A stretch of 64,000 nt of DNA from Acidobacteriota bacterium (GTDB lineage: Bacteria; Pseudomonadota; Alphaproteobacteria; Caulobacterales; Hyphomonadaceae), in contig JADJRB010000001.1 of NCBI GenBank assembly GCA_016712445.1, forward strand, positions 1,302,001-1,366,000, read 5' to 3'. The notes beneath the pieces are model-generated. The model saw only the letters and a program-made list of their open reading frames with translations, was not told the DNA's origin and made no database searches. Below, one piece after another: positions 7,909-15,986 of this stretch. The first letter of the stretch is position 1. Every line of letters starts with the position of its first letter. The translations under genes and the position numbers were made by a program.

Positions 7909-8403
7909 TCAGGGCCGGGTGAAGGTATAGGCGTTGCGCTCGACGGTCGGATTTGCATCTCCAAAATCCACGGATTTCGCCATGTCGAACTGTGTTTCTG
8001 AGAGGCTGTAGGTATGGCGGCAGGTCGCCGGCCGGTCGTCGTCCTCGCAGGCCCCCTCGGTCACGAAGACGAGCTGGCCGCCTGTCTTGCTGCGGGAGAT
8101 GATCGGATCGCCGTCAATTTGCCGGCCGTCGGTCGAGATTTCCAGCGCGGACGACCCGTCAGCCTTGGGCTCGTCGGGGTAGCGCAGGAAGAGGTCGAGC
8201 CCGCCGGCAGTGCGGGTCACTTCAAGGGTCGTGCGCAGCGTCACCAGGCCATACGGCGGGCTGTAGTCGCGGTAGGTCAGCGTGCCGGTCCAGCCCTCAC
8301 CGAGGATCAGGGCCGTGTCGGCTTCGGTAATCACGGGGGCCAAAGGAGCAGGGACCGATGCACAGGCAGCGAGGGCGAGCAGGCTGAGGGCGGCATATTT
8401 CAT
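7909..8403 (-). CDS. Putative lipoprotein, function unknown
   Basis: A 164-residue protein from ATG 8403 with GGAAGGA upstream. The N-terminus MKYAALSLLALAACASVPAP is a lipoprotein signal with lipobox LAAC and Cys15 as acylation site. The rest is mostly beta-type sequence (GWTGTLTYRDYSPPYGLVTLRTTLEVTR) with a later Cys pair (GACEDDDRPATC) that could form a disulfide. No known domain is recognised. It stands between xerD and the 78-residue membrane gene, all leftward. Sorting to the inner or outer membrane is not clear. Confidence 0.7.
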   Translation of the reverse strand: MKYAALSLLALAACASVPAPLAPVITEADTALILGEGWTGTLTYRDYSPPYGLVTLRTTLEVTRTAGGLDLFLRYPDEPKADGSSALEISTDGRQIDGDPIISRSKTGGQLVFVTEGACEDDDRPATCRHTYSLSETQFDMAKSVDFGDANPTVERNAYTFTRP

Positions 8404-8439
8404 GAGCAGTTCCTTCCGGGAATGCACACGCTTACGTCG

Positions 8440-9336
8440 TCAGCCGGCCATCGGATGTGCGGTTTCGAGGAGTTCCTGGAGTTCGTCGGTCAGCACGTGG
8501 GTATAGATCTGCGTCGTGGCGATGTCGGCATGGCCGAGCAGGGTCTGGACGCTGCGCAGGTCGGCGCCGCCTTGCAGCAGGTGGGTGGCATAGGCGTGGC
8601 GCAGGGCGTGCGGATGCACGCGGGCAGGGTCCAGCCCGGCCTGCATCGCGAGCGATTCCAGCAACTGGCCCAGGCGGCGGCGGGTAAGGTGGCCACTGGC
8701 GCCGCGCGAGGGGAAGACGAAGTCCTCGGCGCGGGCCCGGTCGTCCTTGCCCTGACGTTCGGCCAGCCAGGCGGAAAGGGAGGCGAGCGCCGGCGCGCCG
8801 AGCGGGCAGAGGCGTTCCTTGCCGCCCTTGCCGCGGATGATGATGTCCTGCGTGACCCAGCGGGTTCCCTTGCGGCGCGGCAGGCTGCCCAAGGTCAGGG
8901 AGACAAGCTCCGAGGCGCGCAGGCCCGCGCCGTAGAGCAGTTCGACCAGGCAGGTGAGACGCGCATCCCCGTCGCAGGCATCTATGAGACGGCGCATTTC
9001 TTCCCGGCTGAGCACGTCCGGTACATCCCTCGTCGGGGAGGGGCCATCGAGGCGGACCGTCGGGTCGTCCTTGCGGTCGCCCTCTTCGAACAGGAAGCGG
9101 AAGAACCGGCGAAGCGCCGATATCTTGCGGGCCTGCGAGGCGGGCGCGAGACCGCGATCGGCAAGATCGGCGACCCAGGCGCTCAGTTCGGCCGGTTTGG
9201 CGCGCGTCAAATGGCTGCGGCAGAACTCCGAGGCGTCCAACAGGTCGCGGCCATACGCATCGAGCGTATTGGGGCTCGCGCCCCGCTCAGCCGACATCAT
9301 CTCGAGAAAGGCGCCGATGCGGGTATGGTCTGACAT
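8440..9336 (-). CDS. xerD: Site-specific tyrosine recombinase XerD
   Basis: A 298-residue tyrosine recombinase that, with XerC, resolves chromosome dimers at dif. The SAM-like N-terminal DNA-binding domain covers residues 1-95. The catalytic domain has Arg140 in YGAGLRASELVSL, a beta-hairpin lysine in IRGKGGKE, HALRHAYATHLL, LGHADIATTQIYTHV and the tyrosine nucleophile. Length is that of housekeeping XerD, not a phage integrase, and no attachment repeats are seen. XerD divergent from aroK-aroB is a common alphaproteobacterial arrangement. Confidence 0.95.
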   Translation of the reverse strand: MSDHTRIGAFLEMMSAERGASPNTLDAYGRDLLDASEFCRSHLTRAKPAELSAWVADLADRGLAPASQARKISALRRFFRFLFEEGDRKDDPTVRLDGPSPTRDVPDVLSREEMRRLIDACDGDARLTCLVELLYGAGLRASELVSLTLGSLPRRKGTRWVTQDIIIRGKGGKERLCPLGAPALASLSAWLAERQGKDDRARAEDFVFPSRGASGHLTRRRLGQLLESLAMQAGLDPARVHPHALRHAYATHLLQGGADLRSVQTLLGHADIATTQIYTHVLTDELQELLETAHPMAG

Positions 9337-9399
9337 GTCCGGCAGGGTAGGCCGGCAGGCTTAAGGGACCGTCAAACCGCGTAGTTAATGGCTGATCGG

Positions 9400-9534
9400 T
9401 CAGAAAACGCCTTCGATCGGGATGCGCGTTTCGGTGTCCGGCGGCGGGTTCTTGACGGCCTGTTGACCCAGCCACCACATACCGCCGGCGACCGCGACAG
9501 CGAGGACGACGAAGCCGATCAGGAATTTGCGCAT
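9400..9534 (-). CDS. Single-helix small membrane protein, function unknown
   Basis: A 44-residue frame, MRKFLIGFVVLAVAVAGGMW and then WLGQQAVKNPPPDTETRIPIEGVF. It has one N-terminal hydrophobic helix and a short periplasmic-type tail. The basic MRK start and clean helix look like real coding sequence, but the ribosome site is weak and I recognise no family. It lies between xerD and aroK, 63 bases upstream of xerD in the same direction, so it could be co-transcribed with it. Confidence 0.5.
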   Translation of the reverse strand: MRKFLIGFVVLAVAVAGGMWWLGQQAVKNPPPDTETRIPIEGVF

Positions 9535-9640
9535 GGATTTCTGCCCCGAAAGCTGGTTTTGCGGGCGAATCCTGCCGCCCGAATGCGCCGTCTATGTGGC
9601 AGGTCTAGGACTGGCGTGCAACGCCGGGTAAGAGAGAGAC

Positions 9641-10213
9641 ATGCCGGACGACAGCGACCCTTCGAGTCCCGAGCCTTCCGAGGCGCCCGCCTATGCGGGG
9701 CGCACGATTGCGCTCGTGGGTCTGATGGGGGCCGGAAAGTCAACGGTCGGGCGCCGGCTTGCGGAGAAACTGGGCCGGGCCTTCTATGACAGCGATGCTG
9801 AAATCGAGAAGGCCGCCGGCCTGTCGATCTCCGACATCTTTGCGCTGCACGGTGAGGCGGATTTCCGCCGGGGCGAAAAGCAGGTGCTGAAGCGCATGCT
9901 GGACCTGCCGCCGCACGTGCTGGCCACCGGTGGCGGAGCCTATCTCGACGCCGACACGCGCGCCGTGATGAAGGAGCGCGCGGTGACAGTCTGGCTGAAT
10001 GCTGATCTCGAGACGCTGTGGCGGCGCGTGCAGAAGCGCGACAACCGGCCGCTGCTGAAGCGCGCCGACGCGAAGGCGCACCTCTCGAACCTCGTCGCCG
10101 AACGCGAGCCTTTCTATTCGCAGGCGGACCTGCACGTGATGTCGAAAGACGGCCCGCACACGAATACGGTCAATGCCATCCTGAAAGCCCTGCAGACCTG
10201 GACGCCCCGATGA
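9641..10213 (+). CDS. aroK: Shikimate kinase
   Basis: A 190-residue kinase that phosphorylates shikimate to shikimate 3-phosphate. The Walker A motif GLMGAGKST is at residues 27-35. DSDAEIE is the shikimate and magnesium-binding aspartate region, FRRGEKQVL supplies the substrate arginine, and ATGGGAY is the glycine-rich substrate loop. An extra acidic N-terminal tail of about 20 residues precedes the core. The stop overlaps the aroB start (ATGA), so the two chorismate-pathway genes are coupled. Confidence 0.97.
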   Translation: MPDDSDPSSPEPSEAPAYAGRTIALVGLMGAGKSTVGRRLAEKLGRAFYDSDAEIEKAAGLSISDIFALHGEADFRRGEKQVLKRMLDLPPHVLATGGGAYLDADTRAVMKERAVTVWLNADLETLWRRVQKRDNRPLLKRADAKAHLSNLVAEREPFYSQADLHVMSKDGPHTNTVNAILKALQTWTPR

Positions 10214-11340
10214 CAACGCCTTCCGCCCTCGAAACCGTCCGTGTGGACCTTGGCGCGCGCGCCTATGATATCCTGACGGGCCATGGCGCGCTGGGCCTGC
10301 TCGGCGAGCGACTCGCGGGCCTGGTCAAGCGGCCGCGCGCGTTCGTGCTGACCGACGAGACAGTGATGCGCCATCACAAGGCACGGCTGGACGCGGCGGT
10401 TGCCGGCGCCGGCATCAAGCTCGACTGGATGGCGCTGCCGCCGGGCGAGCAGACGAAGACGTTTGCGCAGCTCGGCAACGTGCTCGACTGGTTGCTCGCG
10501 GGCGGGGCAGACAGGGGCGACATCCTGATCGCGTTCGGCGGCGGCGTGATCGGCGACATGGGCGGACTGGCGGCGAGCCTGATGAAGCGCGGCATGGGTT
10601 TCGTGCAGGTGCCGACGACGCTGCTGGCGCAGGTCGATTCCTCCGTAGGCGGAAAGACGGCGGTGAATACGCCGCGCGGCAAGAACCTGGTCGGCGCGTT
10701 TTACCAGCCGCGGCTCGTGATCGCCGATACTGAACTGTTGTCGACGCTGCCGAAGCGCGAGCTGCAGGCGGGCTATGCCGAGATCCTGAAATACGGCCTG
10801 ATCAATGATGCCGCTTTCTTCGACTGGCTGGCGGCGAGCGGGCACAAGGTGCTGGCCCTGGAGCCAGATGCGGCGCGCCATGCGGTCGCGAAATCCTGCG
10901 CCGCGAAAGCCGCCATCGTGGTCGAGGACGAGACAGAAACCGGCGTGCGCCAGCTCCTGAACCTCGGACACACCTTTGGCCATGCGCTGGAGGCAGCCAA
11001 CAGTTACGGCCCGGACCTCCTGCACGGCGAGGCGGTGGCGCTTGGCATGTCGCTGGCCTTCCGGTATGGGGCGGAACTGGGCGTGACGCCCCACAAGGAC
11101 GCAGCCCGCGTTGCCGACGTGGTGAAGGCGTCCGGCCTGCCATCCGATCTCGGCGGGCGCGACCGGACGCGATTCACGGCGCCGCGCCTGACCCAGCTGA
11201 TGCAGCAGGACAAGAAAGCGCGCGGCGGACGCGTGCCGCTGATCCTCGCGCGCGGCATTGGCGCCGCCTACATTCATCCGGATGCGGATCTTGCCTCGAT
11301 CGAGACCTTCCTCGCCCGCGAACTCCTTGAAACAGCCTGA
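10210..11340 (+). CDS. aroB: 3-dehydroquinate synthase
   Basis: A 376-residue NAD- and divalent-metal-dependent enzyme converting DAHP to 3-dehydroquinate. Visible blocks are FGGGVIGDMGGLAASLMKRG (NAD-binding glycine loop), QVPTTLLAQVDSSVGGKTAVN, NLVGAFYQP, GYAEILKYGLI, and the metal histidines in LNLGHTFGHALE and LLHGEAVALGM. ATG 10210 lies in the ATGA overlap with aroK, which fixes the start. A CNNM/CBS membrane protein follows at once. Confidence 0.97.
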   Translation: MTTPSALETVRVDLGARAYDILTGHGALGLLGERLAGLVKRPRAFVLTDETVMRHHKARLDAAVAGAGIKLDWMALPPGEQTKTFAQLGNVLDWLLAGGADRGDILIAFGGGVIGDMGGLAASLMKRGMGFVQVPTTLLAQVDSSVGGKTAVNTPRGKNLVGAFYQPRLVIADTELLSTLPKRELQAGYAEILKYGLINDAAFFDWLAASGHKVLALEPDAARHAVAKSCAAKAAIVVEDETETGVRQLLNLGHTFGHALEAANSYGPDLLHGEAVALGMSLAFRYGAELGVTPHKDAARVADVVKASGLPSDLGGRDRTRFTAPRLTQLMQQDKKARGGRVPLILARGIGAAYIHPDADLASIETFLARELLETA

Positions 11341-11349
11341 AGAGACTCT

Positions 11350-12621
11350 TTGCCCGACATGATTGCCGGTTACCTGATTGCCATCGCCATCCTGCTGTGT
11401 ATGTCCGCATTCTTTTCGGGGTCGGAAACTGCACTGACGGCGGCTTCCCGTGCGCGCATGCATCAGCTCGAGAAGGAAGGTGATAAGCGAGCGCGGTCCG
11501 TCAACCGGCTCCTCGCCAGCCGGGAGGATTTCATCGGGGCGATCCTGCTCGGCAACAACCTCGTCAACATTCTCGCTTCAGTGCTGGCGACAACGATGTT
11601 CACCGCGCTGTTCGGGCAGGGCGGCCTGGCGCTGGCGGTGGCGACCGCGGTGATGACGGCGACCGTGCTGATCTTTTCCGAAGTGCTGCCGAAGACTTAT
11701 GCCATCACGCGGCCAGACAGCGTGGCTCTGGTTGTCGCCGGTCCGATCGGGATCCTCGTGCGGGTGGCGTCCTGGATCATCAAGCTGATCCAGTTCATCG
11801 TGAACCAGGTGCTTGCCATTCTCGGCCTTGCCGCGCCGGCGGCGCCGCTTTCGGCCGAGCAGGAAATCCGCGGCGCGATCGATCTGCACGCGATGGAAGG
11901 CAGCGTCGAACGCGAAGACCGGCTGCGTCTGGTGGGCGCCCTCGACCTCAAGGAGCTGACGGTCGAGGACGTGATGATCCACCGCAAGAACATCCAGATG
12001 CTCAACGCCGAACTCGACATGCGCCAGCTGGTGATGAAGGCGCTGGCGAGCCCGCATACGCGCCTGCCGCTGTACCGCGGCGAGAAAGAAGAGATCATCG
12101 GCATCCTGCACGCCAAGGACCTGCTGCGCGCCGCCTTGCCACTCGGCGGAGACCTGTCGAAGCTCGACCTCGAAAGCGTGTTGCGCAAACCCTGGTTCGT
12201 GCCGGAAACAACGCCGGTGAAGGACCAGCTCGACCAGTTCCTGTCGAAGGGGCAACACTTTGCGCTCGTCGTCGACGAGTATGGCGAACTGCAGGGCATG
12301 ATCACGCTCGAAGACATCCTCGAGGAGATCGTCGGCGCGATCCATGACGAACATGACGTGCAGATCCAGGGCGTGCGCGCGCAGCCGGATGGTTCGGTAA
12401 ACGTCGATGGCTGGGTGCCGATCCGCGACCTCAACCGCGCGACCGGCTGGAACCTGCCGGATGACGAGGCGGTGACGGTGGCCGGCCTCGTCATCCACGA
12501 AGCCCAGACCATCCCGGAGCCGACGCAGACTTTCGTGTTCCACGGCTACCGGTTCAACATCCTGCGCCGGCAGCGCAATCAGGTGACCGGGGTGAACATT
12601 TCGCGGGTCGAGCCGGCCTGA
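11350..12621 (+). CDS. CNNM/CBS-domain membrane protein (HlyC/CorC family)
   Basis: A 423-residue protein with a DUF21/CNNM transmembrane domain (residues 1-165; SAFFSGSETALTAAS, LLGNNLVNILAS, FSEVLPKTYA), a CBS pair (about 200-325; VMIHRKNI, LPLYRG, LVVDEYGELQGMITLEDILEEIVG) and a C-terminal CorC/HlyC domain. Family members are linked to magnesium or cobalt efflux. The start is either TTG 11350, nine bases after the aroB stop with AAGAG 5 bases before it, or ATG 11359. The product differs by three residues. Close spacing suggests a unit with aroK-aroB. Confidence 0.9.
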   Translation: MPDMIAGYLIAIAILLCMSAFFSGSETALTAASRARMHQLEKEGDKRARSVNRLLASREDFIGAILLGNNLVNILASVLATTMFTALFGQGGLALAVATAVMTATVLIFSEVLPKTYAITRPDSVALVVAGPIGILVRVASWIIKLIQFIVNQVLAILGLAAPAAPLSAEQEIRGAIDLHAMEGSVEREDRLRLVGALDLKELTVEDVMIHRKNIQMLNAELDMRQLVMKALASPHTRLPLYRGEKEEIIGILHAKDLLRAALPLGGDLSKLDLESVLRKPWFVPETTPVKDQLDQFLSKGQHFALVVDEYGELQGMITLEDILEEIVGAIHDEHDVQIQGVRAQPDGSVNVDGWVPIRDLNRATGWNLPDDEAVTVAGLVIHEAQTIPEPTQTFVFHGYRFNILRRQRNQVTGVNISRVEPA

Positions 12622-12653
12622 CGCTCCGTGCAGGGATTTGTTGCCGGGGCCAG

Positions 12654-12684
12654 TTGACCCTCACGCGGCGTGAGAGCGTAGGCC
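12654..12684 (+). promoter_or_regulatory. MerR-type promoter with 19-bp spacer and operator dyad
   Basis: A -35 element TTGACC (12654-12659) and a -10-like TAGGCC (12679-12684) are separated by exactly 19 bases. Between them is the perfect inverted repeat CTCACGC-G-GCGTGAG (12660-12674). An overlong 19-bp spacer holding a dyad is the classic MerR-family promoter, in which the activated regulator untwists the DNA. It lies 34 bases upstream of the MerR/TipAS gene, so autoregulation is expected. The -10 match to consensus is weak. Confidence 0.75.
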
Positions 12685-12718
12685 TTGTCCGGCGCAAGGT
12701 TGGTTGCGGCGCGGAGAC

Positions 12719-13498
12719 ATGACGGTGAAGAGACTGACGGTCAGGATGTTGGCGGATGCGGCGCGGGTTTCGGTCCGCACGCTCCACCATTACGACGAGA
12801 TCGGACTGTTGAAGCCGGCCTGGATTGGAAGCAACGGCTACCGGTATTACGAACAGGCCGAACTCTACCGGCTGCAGCAGATCCTGCTGTACCGCGAGTT
12901 CGGGATGAGCCTCGAGGATATCCGCCGCGTGCTGGATGATCCAGGCTTTGATGCGGCCACGGCGCTGAAGGCGCACCGGCTGCAGCTCGAACGGCGTATC
13001 GGCGAACAGGAACGGCTGCTGGAGGTGATTGATGAGACGCTCCTCAGCCTCGAAGGAAAAACGACGATGACGGATGAAACACTTTACGCCTGGCATTCCG
13101 AGGCGAAACAAGCCGAGTTCGAGGCGTGGCTGGTCGAACGTTACGGACCCGAAATGCAGGCACGGATCGATGACAGCCGCGCCCGGTTCAACGAGCTGGA
13201 CGAGGCAGGCCGCAAGGCGGCGCTAGCCGAACTGGAGACGATTGAAACCGACCTGCTCGAGGCGTTTCGGCGCGGCATCGAGCCCGGGACGGCGGTGCTG
13301 AAGCCGATCCTCAAGCGGCACAATGACTGGGTGGCTTACATGTGGGGGCGGCCTTGCCCGCCGCAGGCCTATGCGGGCCTCGGACAGATGTATTCCGGCA
13401 ATCCGGAATTTATTGCCCGGTTCGATGCGATGGCCGAAGGATTTTCCGGCTACCTCTCCGAAGCGATCGCGGCTTACGCTGCCGGGCTGTCGGCATAG
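12719..13498 (+). CDS. MerR family regulator with TipAS antibiotic-recognition domain
   Basis: A 259-residue regulator of the TipAL/SkgA type. The winged helix (residues about 5-70) reads LTVRMLADAARVSVRTLHHY, then GYRYYEQAELYRLQQIL. A coiled-coil dimerisation helix follows (about 80-120), then a TipAS domain (about 135-255; GNPEFIARFDAMAEGFSGYL). TipAS domains bind thiopeptide-like ligands in Streptomyces; in alphaproteobacteria SkgA controls katG. ATG 12719 is taken over a TTG at 12704. A MerR-style promoter with dyad lies just upstream. Confidence 0.9.
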   Translation: MTVKRLTVRMLADAARVSVRTLHHYDEIGLLKPAWIGSNGYRYYEQAELYRLQQILLYREFGMSLEDIRRVLDDPGFDAATALKAHRLQLERRIGEQERLLEVIDETLLSLEGKTTMTDETLYAWHSEAKQAEFEAWLVERYGPEMQARIDDSRARFNELDEAGRKAALAELETIETDLLEAFRRGIEPGTAVLKPILKRHNDWVAYMWGRPCPPQAYAGLGQMYSGNPEFIARFDAMAEGFSGYLSEAIAAYAAGLSA

Positions 13499-13514
13499 GG
13501 CCTGCGACTGGCGT

Positions 13515-13787
13515 TCAGGGCGCGGTTGCCTTGAGCGCCAGCGCATGCAGGCCGGTGTCGAATTCCTTCTGCAGCACGAGCATGACCGTGCGCTGGACCT
13601 GTACGCGCGACAAGCCGGCGAAGGCCTCGGCGACGATCTCGACGGAATAGTGTGTTTCCCCGCCCGGCGCAGCGCCGGCATGGCCTGCATGCTTGGCGCT
13701 GTCGTCCACGATGCTCAGCGAGTCCGGCGCGAAGGCCTCGGTGAGAATCTCTTCAATTCGCGTTCGTCTGTCACTTGGTTGTGGCAT
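13515..13787 (-). CDS. bolA: BolA family protein
   Basis: A 90-residue BolA-like protein. The class II KH-like fold is seen as RRTRIEEILTEAFAPDSLSIVDDS, the conserved GGETHYSVEIVAEAF with its ligand histidine, and LSRVQVQRTVMLVLQ. BolA proteins partner monothiol glutaredoxins in iron-sulfur handling or act as regulators; this member looks closest to BolA proper. ATG 13787 is preferred to 13820 because homology begins at once. It is divergent from a J-domain gene 31 bases away, a pairing common in alphaproteobacteria. Confidence 0.9.
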   Translation of the reverse strand: MPQPSDRRTRIEEILTEAFAPDSLSIVDDSAKHAGHAGAAPGGETHYSVEIVAEAFAGLSRVQVQRTVMLVLQKEFDTGLHALALKATAP

Positions 13788-13818
13788 CTTAAGGCGGCGC
13801 TCCCTATTATCGTGTCCC

Positions 13819-14442
13819 ATGTCCGACAGCGATCCCTTCCGTTACCGCGTCAAGTTCAAGGATATACGCGTGAAGCCGCCTGCGGACGAGGCGTCGCGTG
13901 CGCGCGCCAAGCAGACACGCGAATGCGATGAGCCCGGTTGTGACCTCGAAGGCGACCATCCGGCACCGCGTCAGGGCGGCCGAGGCCGGCATTTCTTCTG
14001 CGCGCAGCACGTGTCGGAGTACAATCGCCGCTTCAATTTCTTTGAAGGGATGAGCGAAGCCGAGGCTGCGTCCTTCGTGCGTTCCGAGCGCTATGGCCAC
14101 AAGCGGACCTGGCGGTTCGGCGGGGGCCCGATGGGCGGCACACGGGGCGCGCAGGCGCACGATCCGCGCAGATGGGCTGGCCGCGGCTTCTTCGACATGG
14201 ACGACACGCCGGCCGCCGAAGCGCGCGTCGAGGCGCATCGCTCGAGCCTGCAGTTGCGGGCCTTGCGCGAACTCGACCTTGAGGCGGATGCCAAGCCGGC
14301 CGAGATCCGCGCGCGTTACGCCGAGTATATCCGCCGTTTCCATCCTGACTCCAACAAGGGCGACCGGTCGAGCGAGCACAAGCTCCAGCGCGTCGTGCGC
14401 GCCGGCAAACTGCTGAAGGCGTCCGGCCTGATGCGGAGCTGA
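13819..14442 (+). CDS. J-domain (DnaJ-like) protein
   Basis: A 207-residue protein with a C-terminal J domain (about 140-200). Helix II and the loop read YAEYIRRFHPDSNKGDR, with the essential HPD tripeptide that stimulates DnaK ATPase. The N-terminal part has four possible metal ligands (CDEPGCDLEGDH, FFCAQH) and a tract NRRFNFFEGMSEAEAASF. It lacks the zinc-finger and C-terminal domains of true DnaJ. In many relatives it sits between bolA and cobS; cobS is not found here. Likely a specialised DnaK co-chaperone. Confidence 0.88.
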   Translation: MSDSDPFRYRVKFKDIRVKPPADEASRARAKQTRECDEPGCDLEGDHPAPRQGGRGRHFFCAQHVSEYNRRFNFFEGMSEAEAASFVRSERYGHKRTWRFGGGPMGGTRGAQAHDPRRWAGRGFFDMDDTPAAEARVEAHRSSLQLRALRELDLEADAKPAEIRARYAEYIRRFHPDSNKGDRSSEHKLQRVVRAGKLLKASGLMRS

Positions 14443-14826
14443 GCGGCTCTAAGCCTGGATTTTCTCCAGTTTCTACAAGCCGCCAGCAAGGCGCGCGCGG
14501 CGCTTTTGTGCTCCGCTTATCCGACCCGCGAGTATCTACCAAAAATAGAATATCGTAACTGCTATGGAAAAAGATACTGTCGCGGAATTTGCAAGCGTGC
14601 CCCACGTCCCGGCCACTAGCGCTGTCGCTGGCGTCTGTTGTATGTGCGGCATAACAGGCAGGGTTTTGTGTTTCGCATCGTAGCCGATATCATCCGTACA
14701 GAAATCATACGGATGTAAACCAATCAGAGACTCTTCCGAAAGACTCGCTCAATCAATGATCGCTATGGTGGAACCCAGTGGCGGCGAATTTGAATGCTGT
14801 CTTCGTTTCTTCGGGAGTGTTTCGAG
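14443..14826 (+). other. 384-bp intergenic leader of the chaperone-usher locus
   Basis: No convincing gene is seen. The stretch is richer in A and T than the flanks, especially 14535-14575 and 14640-14760. It holds the inverted repeat described at 14691-14715. It is the only place for a promoter of the four-gene pilus locus. The ribosome site GGGAG lies nine bases before ATG 14827. Confidence 0.6.
14691..14715. promoter_or_regulatory. Perfect inverted repeat upstream of the pilus operon
   Basis: CATCCGTA (14691-14698) and TACGGATG (14708-14715) form a perfect 8-bp inverted repeat with a 9-base A/T-rich centre, 111 bases before the first pilus gene. It has no T-run, so an operator is more likely than a terminator. 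No regulator gene adjoins it, so the binding protein is unknown. Confidence 0.5.
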
Positions 14827-15291
14827 ATGTTCAGGAATTTCGCTGCGGCGGCCATGTGCCTGAGCCTCGCCGGCGCAGCGCACGCGGCACAGGCGACCGG
14901 CACATTGCAGGTGCAGGCAACGGTGCTGAACACCTGCGCGGTGTCCACGACGCCGGTCGTGTTCTCCAACGTCGGCCTGTCGGCGGCTACGGCAACCGGC
15001 GGCATTACCGTGAACTGCACGAACAGCGACCCGCTGTCGATTGCGCTGGATGGTGGCTCGTCGGCCGATATTTCGGCGCGTCTGTTGACGCACAATTCGC
15101 TGCCGAACACGTTCACTTACCAACTTTACTCGAACGCCGGTCGCACGACGGTCTGGGGCGACGGGGTCACGGGTTCGGTCTTCGCGACCACCGGCCCGAG
15201 CCAGACGCTCGTTGTCTATGGCGCAACCACCGGAACGCCGGTCGCCGCGGGCGGATATTCCGACGCGGTGCAGGTGACCGTCACCTACTGA
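14827..15291 (+). CDS. SCPU (spore coat U) domain major pilin-like subunit
   Basis: A 154-residue secreted subunit of the archaic (Csu-like) chaperone-usher family. A signal peptide ends at AGAAHA. The mature protein starts with AQATGTLQVQATVLNTC, an alternating hydrophobic stretch that fits an N-terminal donor strand, followed by the SCPU domain with a cysteine pair (NTCAVS and VNCTNS) and the conserved C-terminal TVWGDG and GGYSDAVQVTVTY. GGGAG precedes ATG 14827; the longer frame from 14794 lacks this. It is first in a four-gene unit with chaperone, usher and second subunit. Confidence 0.92.
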   Translation: MFRNFAAAAMCLSLAGAAHAAQATGTLQVQATVLNTCAVSTTPVVFSNVGLSAATATGGITVNCTNSDPLSIALDGGSSADISARLLTHNSLPNTFTYQLYSNAGRTTVWGDGVTGSVFATTGPSQTLVVYGATTGTPVAAGGYSDAVQVTVTY

Positions 15292-15302
15292 GGATGAAGG
15301 CA

Positions 15303-15986
15303 ATGAAAAGGATGGCCCTGCTTCTGGCCGTGGCAGGATGGGCGGCCGGCTGCGCGCACGCGCAGGGTCTCACCCTCTCGCCGGTCATGCTGAGCGCGCC
15401 CGCCGAAGGCGGCGCCACGTCGCTGACAATCCAGTCTGACCTTGATCAGCCCAAACTGGTGCAGGTGCGCGTGTTCGACTGGTCCCAGGCGGACGGGGCC
15501 GAGCTGATGCTGCCCGCAAAGAATGTCCGCTTCGGGCCCGAGATCTTCGAGATCGCACCGGGCAAGTCTCAAACCGTCCGGTTCTCGCTCCCCAATACGG
15601 ACGGTGCGGGGACGTGGAGGGTGGTGGTTGATGAACTGCCACCCTCCACGGCTCCTGAGACGCAGGCCGACGCGCAGCTGGCCCTGCGCCTGCGCTACGT
15701 CTTGTCAATGTTCGCGGGGCCGGCCGGCGCGCCCGAACAGTTGCAGGCGCGGCGCGCGGGCAGGGACATTGAGCTGGTCAATCCCGGACCGGGCTGGCTG
15801 AAGCTGCACAACGTCGCGCTCGTCGTGCCGGGTGCGGAGCCTGTGGCGGCAGGCGGCGGCATCGTCTACCTGCTGCCGGGCGCCCAGATGCGACTGACCG
15901 CCGGCGCGGATGCGGCCAGTTTCGTTGCCCTCGAATACGCCGTTGGCGCGCAGGCCTATGCGGTGGACCTGCGACCCCTGAAGTGA
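15303..15986 (+). CDS. Periplasmic pilus assembly chaperone (PapD/CsuC-like)
   Basis: A 227-residue chaperone with a signal peptide (MALLLAVAGWAAGCAHAQG). The PapD N-domain is seen as LTLSPVMLSAPAEGGATSLTIQ with RVFDWSQADG, and the G1-strand region as RFGPEIFEIAPGKSQTVRF, in which the Ile/Val alternation would complete subunit folds. The C-domain is shorter and ends VDLRPLK. Several in-frame ATGs exist (15294, 15303, 15312); 15303 has GAGG at nine bases. The stop overlaps the GTG of the usher. Confidence 0.9.
   Translation: MKRMALLLAVAGWAAGCAHAQGLTLSPVMLSAPAEGGATSLTIQSDLDQPKLVQVRVFDWSQADGAELMLPAKNVRFGPEIFEIAPGKSQTVRFSLPNTDGAGTWRVVVDELPPSTAPETQADAQLALRLRYVLSMFAGPAGAPEQLQARRAGRDIELVNPGPGWLKLHNVALVVPGAEPVAAGGGIVYLLPGAQMRLTAGADAASFVALEYAVGAQAYAVDLRPLK

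Noticed and set aside
8440..9336. XerD as a phage or island integrase
   Set aside because: Length, motifs and the place beside aroK-aroB are those of the housekeeping recombinase. No attachment repeats, tRNA or phage genes are near.
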